DNA of 64,000 nt. Origin: Alphaproteobacteria bacterium. GTDB lineage: Bacteria; Pseudomonadota; Alphaproteobacteria; Reyranellales; Reyranellaceae. The notes beneath the pieces were generated by a model. It ran no database searches. It was not told the origin of the DNA and saw only the letters and a list, made by a program, of their open reading frames with translations. Positions within the stretch are counted from its first letter, which is position 1; every line of letters begins with the position of its first letter. The translations under genes were made by a program, and so were the position numbers. Shown here one piece after another: positions 57,396 to 64,000 of the stretch. Where the stretch lies: NCBI GenBank assembly GCA_019635875.1, contig JAHBYP010000005.1, positions 62,001 through 126,000 of the forward strand, in the 5' to 3' direction.

Positions 57396-58361
57396 TCAGG
57401 ATCCGGCCGTGGCCGGGCCGTCGCCCGCGCCCGCGCCGGTGACGTCGCCGGCGGTATCCGGGCTGTTCGGATCCGCGTCGCGAATGATGACCGTGGGTCG
57501 CCGCACCTGCGCGAGGCGGATGATCGGGTTGGCCGACGGCTTGCTCTCCTCGCCAAAGAAGCTTGCCAGGCCGGCCGTCGCGAACGTGCCATTGCCGGAC
57601 AGGCTCTGGCCGTCGGAGAACACCGACAGGCCCCGAAGCATGCCATAGCGGTCGGTCGGACCGTTCTTCGTCGCGCCGACCGCGACGTCGAGCGGGCTCG
57701 ACGCGCGATGCGCGGTGTTGGCCGCCGCCGGAACCGCCAGCGAGGCCAGCGCCACGGCGACCGCGCCCGGCACCATGGCACGGCGGATGAAGTGCGCCAG
57801 CCGGCGGTGCAAGGGCGCCGACGCCGAGTCGACAGCCGTCAGGTCGCCGCGCGGCACCTTCGATGTGACCCGCAGGGCGAAGGGTCCGCCCTTCCCGATC
57901 GAGCCGAGCAGGCGCCGCTGACACTCGAGAGCGCCGGCCTGATCCGTGGCCGAGGGGATCACGACGTACATCACCCGCTGGCCGGGATGGAAATAGACAC
58001 CGGTGACCCGCTTGCCGAGCTCCCGCCGGCATGCCCTGGCGGCATCGAGCAGCGCCTGGGCGCGCTGGGCCACCAGCGTCGGATCGAAGACCACGGTGCC
58101 GGTGGCGAACATCTTCAGCCAGTGCTCGATCGAACGCGGCGACGCCACGGACCGCAGCGTGTGCGATTGAACCTGCACAGCCGTCTCCACGCCGGCCAGA
58201 CTGAGCGCCCTCCGTGCATCCCGGCGCGCCGCTTCCATGTCGATTCCGGCCCTGACATGCAGGGTCAGACAATTTAGGCTCTCGTCGAGCGAGGCCACAA
58301 AGGCACCCGCAGGCAGCCCGATGGCCGCCCGATTGAGGCGCTGCAACACTGTGCTCAGCAT
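57396..58361 (-). CDS. Membrane-spanning hypothetical protein
   Basis: 321 residues from ATG 58361 (GGGGGA five bases upstream). N-terminal soluble half: GAFVASLDESLNCLTLHVRA, RALSLAGVETAVQVQSHTLR, RRELGKRVTGVYFHPGQRVM with two repeats of an alpha-beta unit; one membrane segment AMVPGAVAVALASLAVPAAA at about 215-235; then a Gly/Asp/Pro-rich tail. Not recognised. An in-frame start at 58448 would add a Gly-rich N-terminus. Confidence 0.65.
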   Translation of the reverse strand: MLSTVLQRLNRAAIGLPAGAFVASLDESLNCLTLHVRAGIDMEAARRDARRALSLAGVETAVQVQSHTLRSVASPRSIEHWLKMFATGTVVFDPTLVAQRAQALLDAARACRRELGKRVTGVYFHPGQRVMYVVIPSATDQAGALECQRRLLGSIGKGGPFALRVTSKVPRGDLTAVDSASAPLHRRLAHFIRRAMVPGAVAVALASLAVPAAANTAHRASSPLDVAVGATKNGPTDRYGMLRGLSVFSDGQSLSGNGTFATAGLASFFGEESKPSANPIIRLAQVRRPTVIIRDADPNSPDTAGDVTGAGAGDGPATAGS

Positions 58362-58976
58362 AATTTCCCCCATCATCCCTGAACCGGTCTTCGATCCACC
58401 GCCGGAACCCCCTCCTCTACCTGTGGGGGTCCCGCTGCCCTGACCCAACCCGATGCGGTGAGTCGAAACTCGAAATGCATGCTTGAAACGAAATGAATCT
58501 AACGTGATCCATTGGATATATACACAAATGATTTTTCATGCGAGATGAGATAGAACTTGAAGTAGAATTCAGAAGATTATTGAGTTAAATCAACGATCAC
58601 TTAATCGCATATGAAGTGTTAGTTCATATTCATCCATCAATTTGACTGTAAACAGATCACTGAATTGATTAGTGAGCTTTCACCCCGCGACACCCTCCCC
58701 GCTAATCGTGTGAGCGACCATTCAGAAACATGTGGCAGGAACATGTTCAACCTGAGATAGAGTCCCGGCACTTCACGAATTGCGTCCGAAAGTGGCGATT
58801 ACACGCGTTGGGATGGGCAAATCCCGCTCCCTGCGACCGACGAAAGCAGCGCGCCGGTCATCGCCGCCGGACGCACGGGCAGATGCAGTGTGCGGTAGTG
58901 TGGAAGAAGCTTTTCTCTCTGAAAGAGACGGGCTGCCGGCAGGGCGGCAATTCGACGCTGCCGCGCCGCCGGGCCT
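58362..58976. other. AT-rich non-coding interval
   Basis: 615 bases. 58450-58730 is the most AT-rich stretch in the window, likely the control region of the 57396 gene. It contains the palindrome ATCCATTGGAT at 58507-58517 and TTGACT at 58652. 58730-59005 is an open frame of 91 codons on plus that overlaps the GT8 gene and looks like chance. Confidence 0.5.
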
Positions 58977-59846
58977 CTACGGCATCGGCATTCGCATCGG
59001 GCTGACCGCCGCGTAGGTCTCGTAGAGGGCGCGCACCGGCGCGGGTGTCGCCTCAAGCCACGGCTTGGCCGGCCCGGAATAGTGAAAGATGCCGCGAAAC
59101 GCCCCGGCCTCGAAGCGCTCGCAGTCTTCGGCCGACAGCGCGTGCAGCAGCACGTTCCACCGGCGGTCGAGGACGTGCTTGCGGCCCGCGAACACCGCGT
59201 TGACCAGGTCCTGGTCGGCCAGCTCCATCCGCTCGGCATTGGCGTCGTGCCACGCCAGCAGCTTCTCGAGCGCCCGCTCGCGGCGCCAGCCATGGGCATT
59301 GACGATCATGACGCCGCCGTTGAGCACGGGTTCGTCCGCAGCCAGGCCGAGCCGGCCACGCTCTCGGTCGAGCCAGTCGCCGGCTCCATCGGCGGCGCCG
59401 GCAACCAGCCGCTCGCCCAGCTCCAGCGCCAGGAGCGGCTCGATATCGGCCTGCACGATGGTGTCGCTGTCGAGATACAGGAACGAATCGGCCTCGATCA
59501 GATCGGCGATCAGGAGCCTGTCGTAGGTGACCGTGCCGAGATACTCCAGTCGCGGCCGGGCGAGGCCTTCGAATCGCCGGTCGTCGACCGTGATCAGCTC
59601 GATGCGGCGGTTGAACGTGTCGGCCAGCCGGTCGATCGCGGCCAGGATTTCAGGTGTGCCGGCGCCCCTGTCGTCCGCGCGCGTGAACCAGCTCGTGTCG
59701 AAGTTCAGCGCCGGCGCGTTGAGATAGAGCGACGTCAGGCACGTCAGCGCGGCGCCGGCATAGACGCGATCGCAGTTCAGCACCACGGGCCGCGCGCAGG
59801 TCTTGCGCATGCCCGGCGATTCCCTGGTGCTGAAGCTGGGAGTCAT
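58977..59846 (-). CDS. Family 8 glycosyltransferase
   Basis: 289 residues from ATG 59846, or 277 from ATG 59810. GT8 landmarks: NCDRVYAGAALTCLTSLYLN, SFLYLDSDTIVQADIEPLLA (metal-binding D-x-D), DEPVLNGGVMIVNAHGWRRE, ELADQDLVNAVFAG, and the late IFHYSGPAKPW. Retaining enzymes that transfer glucose or galactose, for example in LPS core synthesis. Acceptor unknown; no LPS genes adjacent. Confidence 0.88.
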   Translation of the reverse strand: MTPSFSTRESPGMRKTCARPVVLNCDRVYAGAALTCLTSLYLNAPALNFDTSWFTRADDRGAGTPEILAAIDRLADTFNRRIELITVDDRRFEGLARPRLEYLGTVTYDRLLIADLIEADSFLYLDSDTIVQADIEPLLALELGERLVAGAADGAGDWLDRERGRLGLAADEPVLNGGVMIVNAHGWRRERALEKLLAWHDANAERMELADQDLVNAVFAGRKHVLDRRWNVLLHALSAEDCERFEAGAFRGIFHYSGPAKPWLEATPAPVRALYETYAAVSPMRMPMP

Positions 59847-60022
59847 CGTCCTCGTCGTATCGTCGCGGCGTGAGAAGCCCCTGCGATCCGCCCGAGGCGC
59901 CGATACTTTGACGGCATCCGGCCCGATTGTCGCCGTCGTTTCCGGACGCCTCCGCCCGTCGAGGCAACGCGGGGCCCGCCCGGCCGTTCTAGATACTGCC
60001 GTTCCCCCCACGGAGACAGCCC

Positions 60023-60211
60023 ATGCAGGATAGGCGCACCAGACGGCCGCCCCCGGCGCACGAGGACGAGTACCGCAACGATCCGCCGGTCGAGCAGCTG
60101 CCCGGCAAGGGCGACAAGCGTCAGGACAAGCGCTCGCCGGACGATCCGACGGCCGGCCGCATCGATGAGCACCGCGACCGGCCCGGCAAGGAGTCGCGGG
60201 ACGAATCGTGA
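60023..60211 (+). CDS. Small hydrophilic protein
   Basis: 62 residues, highly charged (Arg, Asp, Pro, Lys, Glu), no hydrophobic segment. Its stop overlaps the next gene by GTGA. ATG 60023 is preceded by GGAGACAG. Likely disordered. Confidence 0.65.
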   Translation: MQDRRTRRPPPAHEDEYRNDPPVEQLPGKGDKRQDKRSPDDPTAGRIDEHRDRPGKESRDES

Positions 60212-60336
60212 GCCAGTCCACCACGCCCGACGTCATCCGCCGCAAGAACCTGATCGTCGCCAGCCTGATCGGCGCCGCCATCCTGGCTGCGGCGCTGGGC
60301 GGCTTCGGTGGCCTGGTCTGGCTGCTGGCGGGCTGA
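60208..60336 (+). CDS. Small single-pass membrane protein
   Basis: 42 residues from GTG (GTGA overlap). NLIVASLIGAAILAAALGGF spans the membrane. Coupled with the preceding charged gene, suggesting a two-protein unit. Confidence 0.6.
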   Translation: MSQSTTPDVIRRKNLIVASLIGAAILAAALGGFGGLVWLLAG

Positions 60337-60397
60337 GCGCCGGCGGAGAATCGGGCGGCGACGCGGCACCTTGCGCGCCGTGGCGCGTTGTCCCGCC

Positions 60398-60685
60398 ATG
60401 TCACGCACGCCCCGCCTCACGGCCGACGACCTGGCCGCCCTGCGTTCGCTAGCCTCAGGCCAGGGAACCGTCGCCCCGGTCAGCCGCTACTGGCTGTCGG
60501 TCTACGAGCTGATCGACGAGACGCCCCGGGGATGGCGGCTCACGCCGCGCGGCCACGATTTCCTGCGCGAGCCGCTGCTCGAGATGCGCGAAGAGGCCGT
60601 CGCGCCGTCGGTGCCGCGCGTGCCGGCCACCGAGGTTCGCCCGCCGCGCCGACGCCGGCGGGCGGCGGCGCTGCCGAGGCACTAG
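60398..60685 (+). CDS. Hypothetical small protein
   Basis: 95 residues. LTADDLAALRSLASGQGTVA, SRYWLSVYELIDETPRGWRL, TPRGHDFLREPLLEMREEAV: helix-strand order resembling a short winged helix. Arg-rich tail. No membrane segment. Confidence 0.55.
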   Translation: MSRTPRLTADDLAALRSLASGQGTVAPVSRYWLSVYELIDETPRGWRLTPRGHDFLREPLLEMREEAVAPSVPRVPATEVRPPRRRRRAAALPRH

Positions 60686-60717
60686 ACTAGAGCATCGAGC
60701 GGTCAATCGGACCCACC

Positions 60718-60785
60718 TGTCATCCCGAGCGCAGCGAGGGATCCAGGGAAGCTGCCTGGATCCCTCGCTGCGCTCGGGATGACAG
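60718..60785. repeat. Family B palindrome
   Basis: TGTCATCCCGAGCGCAGCGA arm, loop AAGCTGC, complementary arm. Confidence 0.9.
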
Positions 60786-60819
60786 GGTGAGTCTGATATT
60801 GCGCGCGTCGCGCTAGCCT

Positions 60820-61665
60820 TCAATAGCTCGGCCTGGTCGAGAACGGCGTGAGCTGCAGCTCGTGCGTCCAGCACGAGCGGTCCTGGGTGTGCAGGTACCA
60901 GAAGGCCTCGGCGATCTTCACCGGATTGATGATCAGGTCGGGCCGGTTCTGCAGCCGCGGCATGGCGCGCGTGCCGGGCGAATCGATGGTGCCGTCGATG
61001 ACGATGTTGGCGACGTGCACGCCGTGCTCGGAATACTCCTCGGTCAGCACCTGCGCGAGCGTGCGCATCATCACCCGCGGATAGTACAGCGACTGGCCGG
61101 TCATGCGCTTGCGCCCGCGCAGCGAGCTCGCATTGTTGGAGAAGAAGAACGAGCCGGCGTTCTTCCGCCGCATGGCGGGCAGCACCTCCCTGGCGACCAG
61201 GAAGGGCCCGCGCGAGGCGATGTGCTGGGCGGTGTCGAACATCTCCACCGGGATGTGCTCGAGCAGCTCCTTCTCCGGCGGCAGATCGCGGCCCTCGAGA
61301 TAGCCGGCGTTGTAGACCACGACCTCCGGATCGCCCGCCTCGGCGCGGACAGCGGCGAAGGCCCGGCTCACCGAGTCCTGCGACGACAGGTCGAGCTCGA
61401 CGATCATGCTCTGCCCGCCCTGCTCCCTGATCGCCGCATCGAGCGCCGCGGCGTTGGCGCTGGAACGTGTGGTCAGCACGGTGAAGAAGCCCTCGGCCGC
61501 GAATTTCTGCGCGATCGCGCCGCCCACACCCCAGCGCACGCCCACCGGCAACGCGCTGTCGTCGAGCGCCTTGCCGTGGATCAGCTTCGTATTGCGCCCG
61601 TCCGACTGCCACTTCGACGTGGCGCCGATCACCACGGCGACAGGTTTGCCCTTGGTGTTCTGCAT
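60820..61665 (-). CDS. Atypical short-chain dehydrogenase-like protein
   Basis: 281 residues. KPVAVVIGATSKWQSDG begins the first strand and turn of a Rossmann fold, and GVRWGVGGAIAQKFAAEGFF continues it, with about 23 residues inserted between. Later: VELDLSSQDSVSRAFAAVRA, PEVVVYNAGYLEG (NAG), SFFFSNNASSLRG (Ser), then LYYPRVMMRTLAQVL where the usual Y-x-x-x-K lacks its Lys (Met instead). So it is a divergent SDR or a pseudo-enzyme. 17 bases downstream of the amidohydrolase gene. Confidence 0.75.
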   Translation of the reverse strand: MQNTKGKPVAVVIGATSKWQSDGRNTKLIHGKALDDSALPVGVRWGVGGAIAQKFAAEGFFTVLTTRSSANAAALDAAIREQGGQSMIVELDLSSQDSVSRAFAAVRAEAGDPEVVVYNAGYLEGRDLPPEKELLEHIPVEMFDTAQHIASRGPFLVAREVLPAMRRKNAGSFFFSNNASSLRGRKRMTGQSLYYPRVMMRTLAQVLTEEYSEHGVHVANIVIDGTIDSPGTRAMPRLQNRPDLIINPVKIAEAFWYLHTQDRSCWTHELQLTPFSTRPSY

Positions 61666-61682
61666 GGCGTCGTCCCTCCCTC

Positions 61683-62501
61683 CTACTTCCACCCCCACCA
61701 CGCCCGGATCGCATCGCCGAAGATCAGGCGCCGGTCGTTGTCGTTGAGCCACGGCACCTCGCTCAGCATGGTCACGCATTGCCGCCACGAGCACGGCATC
61801 TTGGTGATGTCGGTGCCCCAGAACATGCGCTGTGGCCCGAAGGCGTCGAAGATCTGCTTCAGGTAGCCCTGCATGATCGGGAACGGATAGGCTTCGGCCG
61901 AGTAGCCCGGCGCGCCGGTCGCCTTGACGGCGATGTTGGGGTGCTTCGCCAGCGCCAGCAGTCGCGGCATGTGCTCCATCGCTTCGTGGTCCTTGAGCGT
62001 CGTCATGCCGCCGCGGCCGCCGAGATGGTCGATGGTGAGCTTCAGCCCCGGGAAGCGCTCGGCGATGCGCCCGATATCGGGCAGCGAGTCGGTGCACAGC
62101 ATGGCGACGGGCACGCCTGCCCTCTCGGCCTCCGACCACAGCCAGTCGAGCGAGCCGTCGGCCAGCCACTGTCGCACCGGCTCGTGCAGGAAGGTCCAGC
62201 GCAGGCCCAGCATGCCCGGCTGCTCGCGCCAGCGCGCGATCCTGGACCGCGACTCGGCGGGCTTGTCGAGCGGCAGCGAGCTCATGATTGCGAAGCGGCC
62301 GGGATAGTCCCGCACCGCCCGGGATGCCATCGCGTCGTTGTCCGGATCCCAGCCCACCGTGTGGATGATCGCGGCATCGATGCCGCCCTCATCCATCTCG
62401 GCGATCGCCTCCTGCGGCGTGTAGTGCGTCACCTGGCGATGCGACATGTTGCTGGGCAGCCCGGTGCCCCAGGTATGGATCTGGGCGTCGGTGATGCGCA
62501 T
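61683..62501 (-). CDS. Amidohydrolase-2 family (ACMSD-like) enzyme
   Basis: 272 residues from ATG 62501, GGAGGAG nine bases upstream. MRITDAQIHTWGTG is the start of the TIM-barrel amidohydrolase with its His ligand position. Later GGIDAAIIHTVGWDPDNDAM, LGLRWTFLHEPVRQWLADGS, FPGLKLTIDHLGGRGG, and FGPQRMFWGTDITKMPCSW near the catalytic Asp. Decarboxylase or hydrolase activity; substrate unknown. Possible operon with the SDR. Confidence 0.83.
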   Translation of the reverse strand: MRITDAQIHTWGTGLPSNMSHRQVTHYTPQEAIAEMDEGGIDAAIIHTVGWDPDNDAMASRAVRDYPGRFAIMSSLPLDKPAESRSRIARWREQPGMLGLRWTFLHEPVRQWLADGSLDWLWSEAERAGVPVAMLCTDSLPDIGRIAERFPGLKLTIDHLGGRGGMTTLKDHEAMEHMPRLLALAKHPNIAVKATGAPGYSAEAYPFPIMQGYLKQIFDAFGPQRMFWGTDITKMPCSWRQCVTMLSEVPWLNDNDRRLIFGDAIRAWWGWK

Positions 62502-62643
62502 GGGTGCCTGCTCCTCCCGTGTCGGGGCGGATATCAGCATGGAACGCGCGCGACCGCGACAAGGCGATCGCGCGCTATCGGCTGAACGATGAAGCTGCCC
62601 TCGACATAGACAGTGCAGGTCGGCTCGAGTCAGGTGCGCCGGG

Positions 62644-63390
62644 CTAGAGGATGTAGTCCCACGGCAGCAGCGCGCTCTCGGGCATGATGCTGTCGGGGAT
62701 GCCCGGCTGGACCACGTCGCCCGCAAGGGTGCTGGACAAGCCGTCGTTGATGTTGCCGGCGTCGATATAGAACTTGACCGGCACACGGACGCTGGTGTCG
62801 GCGTACGCCCAGTCGATGACGTCCTCGAAGCCCGACGACGGCTCGCTGGTGCGCCCGTCGCCGCCATCCAGCACCTTCACATGCGGCCCGCCACCCGACG
62901 GGGGAGCGCCAAAGCTGAAGCTGCTGATCTCGAGCTGCCCGTTGAAGCCGCCGTCGTCCGTCGACGCGGTCGTGGCAGAACCCCAGTGGAAGTTGAAAAT
63001 CTCGATCTCGCCCGCCGGCGCCGCGGAAGTGGGCGGGCCGTCCGCCGGGGTCAGCCCTGCCTGCTCCACCCCATCGGTCGTCAGGTCGGACGACCCGGCG
63101 TCGGTGGCCGAAGCGAGCACGTTCGCCGAGAGCGTCTTGCCGGTGCCCGACGGCCCGGCGGCATCCGGATCGAGCACCGGATCGTCCGCCACCAGCGTCG
63201 CGGTGGAGGAATCCCTGGTTTGCATCTCGCCGGTGCCGCCGTCCGGCGTGTCGGCCACGAGCGAGTCCTCGCCCTCCTCCGACAGGCTGATGCGCCTGAC
63301 GTTCACGTACTTGTACTCGGGGTCGAGCGAACCGGACTCCCCGGCTTGCCCATCGACGCCCAGGTCGTCGAGATCGGGATAGATTGGCAT
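62644..63390 (-). CDS. Acidic hypothetical protein with repeated FxFG motifs
   Basis: 248 residues, strongly acidic, Gly/Ser/Thr/Asp-rich, no signal peptide. Two motif copies IEIFNFHWGSA and LEISSFSFGAP resemble the I-x-x-F-x-(W/F)-G turn of Hcp-like proteins, but the rest is not recognisable. SGGGPHVKVLDGGDGRTSEP follows. Start ATG 63390 with GGGAGA six bases upstream. Divergent from the LysR gene. Confidence 0.55.
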   Translation of the reverse strand: MPIYPDLDDLGVDGQAGESGSLDPEYKYVNVRRISLSEEGEDSLVADTPDGGTGEMQTRDSSTATLVADDPVLDPDAAGPSGTGKTLSANVLASATDAGSSDLTTDGVEQAGLTPADGPPTSAAPAGEIEIFNFHWGSATTASTDDGGFNGQLEISSFSFGAPPSGGGPHVKVLDGGDGRTSEPSSGFEDVIDWAYADTSVRVPVKFYIDAGNINDGLSSTLAGDVVQPGIPDSIMPESALLPWDYIL

Positions 63391-63562
63391 GGAGTTTCTC
63401 CCTGTATTGGCGTTGCAGGAAACAGCGGCCCGCGTCCGCGTGGCCGGTCTCTCCTAATGATCGCGCCGTCCCTGAAATGGAACCCGCAGGCCCGCACCCA
63501 GCGAATGCGCTCTTGCATCCGTGCAGGCGGCTGATGCAGCGTTGCGGCAAGGGGCGAGATCC

Positions 63563-64000
63563 ATGTCGTTGAACTGGGACGATCTGAAGGTGCTGCTGGC
63601 CGTCAGCCGGTCGGGCTCGCTGACGGCCGCCGCCACGCTGCTGGGCATCGACCAGTCGACCGCGGGCCGTCGCATATCGGCGCTGGAAGCCGATCTCGGT
63701 GCCATCCTCTTCGCTCGTTCCAAGACCGGCTACGCGCCGACCCCGGCCGGGGAGGTGGTGATCGCCCGCGCGCTCGAGATGGAATCGCGCGCCATCCGGC
63801 TGAGCGAGGAGGTCGCCAATGCCGGTCAGGGCGCGGTCGGGCTGGTGCGCCTGATCGGCAACGCCTGGACCATGACGCGGCTGGTCGAGCGCGCCGTGCC
63901 GGCGCTGCTGGCGGCGCATCCGCGGCTCGACCTGCGCACCATCGGCGGACCCAATCCGCGCAGCCTGGGCCGCGGCGAGGCCGCCGTCGCGCTGTGGTTC
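63563..64000 (+). CDS. LysR-family transcriptional regulator (partial)
   Basis: 146 codons visible; the gene runs past the window end. Start ATG 63563. Helix-turn-helix: DDLKVLLAVSRSGSLTAAAT, LLGIDQSTAGRRISALEADL, ILFARSKTGYAPTPAGEVVI, the classical LysR order. Co-inducer domain begins near residue 90. Divergent from 62644-63390, which it might regulate. Confidence 0.88.
   Translation, partial: MSLNWDDLKVLLAVSRSGSLTAAATLLGIDQSTAGRRISALEADLGAILFARSKTGYAPTPAGEVVIARALEMESRAIRLSEEVANAGQGAVGLVRLIGNAWTMTRLVERAVPALLAAHPRLDLRTIGGPNPRSLGRGEAAVALWF

Noticed and set aside
57343..58272. 309-codon frame in another register of 57396-58361
   Set aside because: Low-complexity Arg/Gly; the chosen frame has signal of real protein and a ribosome site.
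58730..59005. 91-codon frame before the GT8 gene
   Set aside because: No domain, weak ribosome site, overlaps the 3' end of a clear gene; likely chance.

Overview
The window is a high-GC, gene-dense chromosomal segment of an alphaproteobacterium. The evidence is codon use, single-domain receivers paired with PAS-rich histidine kinases, a MerR regulator of the alphaproteobacterial type, a metN-metI-metQ operon with a NIL domain, and several families of GC-rich intergenic palindromes of the kind scattered through soil and aquatic Rhodospirillales and Rhizobiales. I cannot name the genus. No rRNA, tRNA, CRISPR array or insertion sequence was recognised.

Layout. 0-10 kb: small stress and signalling genes (two STAS/SpoIIAA-like proteins, a receiver, a soluble hybrid histidine kinase), an unlinked two-partner-secretion transporter (TpsB), small lipoproteins and two MORN proteins. 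10.7-19.1 kb: three paralogous TadG-like anchored proteins. Two carry a C-terminal Asn-Gly-Ser-Gly repeat domain and one a von Willebrand A domain. No other pilus gene is present, and between the first and second copies sits a small protein with the His-Gly and Ala-Cys blocks of clan CD (caspase-like) peptidases. 19.4-26.7 kb: membrane histidine kinase, receiver, substrate-binding protein, MerR regulator, MaoC and NTF2-fold proteins. 26.5-34.1 kb: an accessory stretch with a PemK-like/Phd-like toxin-antitoxin pair lying exactly between two 279-bp direct repeats, a YiiX-like amidase, a second clan-CD-like protein, a relic phage switch (S24 repressor divergent from a DUF1376 operon), a DinJ antitoxin with a decayed toxin, and an AbiEi/AbiEii abortive-infection pair.

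34.5-47 kb: AI-2E-type permease, double-domain KaiC-like ATPase with a hybrid histidine kinase, methionine ABC importer, Phd/VapC pair, a peroxiredoxin-like/2OG-oxygenase fusion and a NhaD-type antiporter. 47-54.7 kb: PaaK-like adenylating enzyme, then small unrecognised or secreted proteins, including a protein with conserved-looking His and Cys motifs, a TpsA-like fragment with no secretion domain, and a DUF2927 protein with a zinc-protease-like motif. 54.8-60 kb: three glycosyltransferases (GT2, GT-B, GT8). 60-64 kb: an atypical SDR with an amidohydrolase, an acidic orphan protein, and the start of a LysR regulator that runs off the window.

The most interesting material is the TadG-like trio with its embedded caspase-like gene, the second caspase-like paralogue at 29 kb, the TpsB/mini-TpsA pair split across 50 kb, and the repeat-flanked toxin-antitoxin module. 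All functions are read from sequence motifs by eye. No database search was possible.
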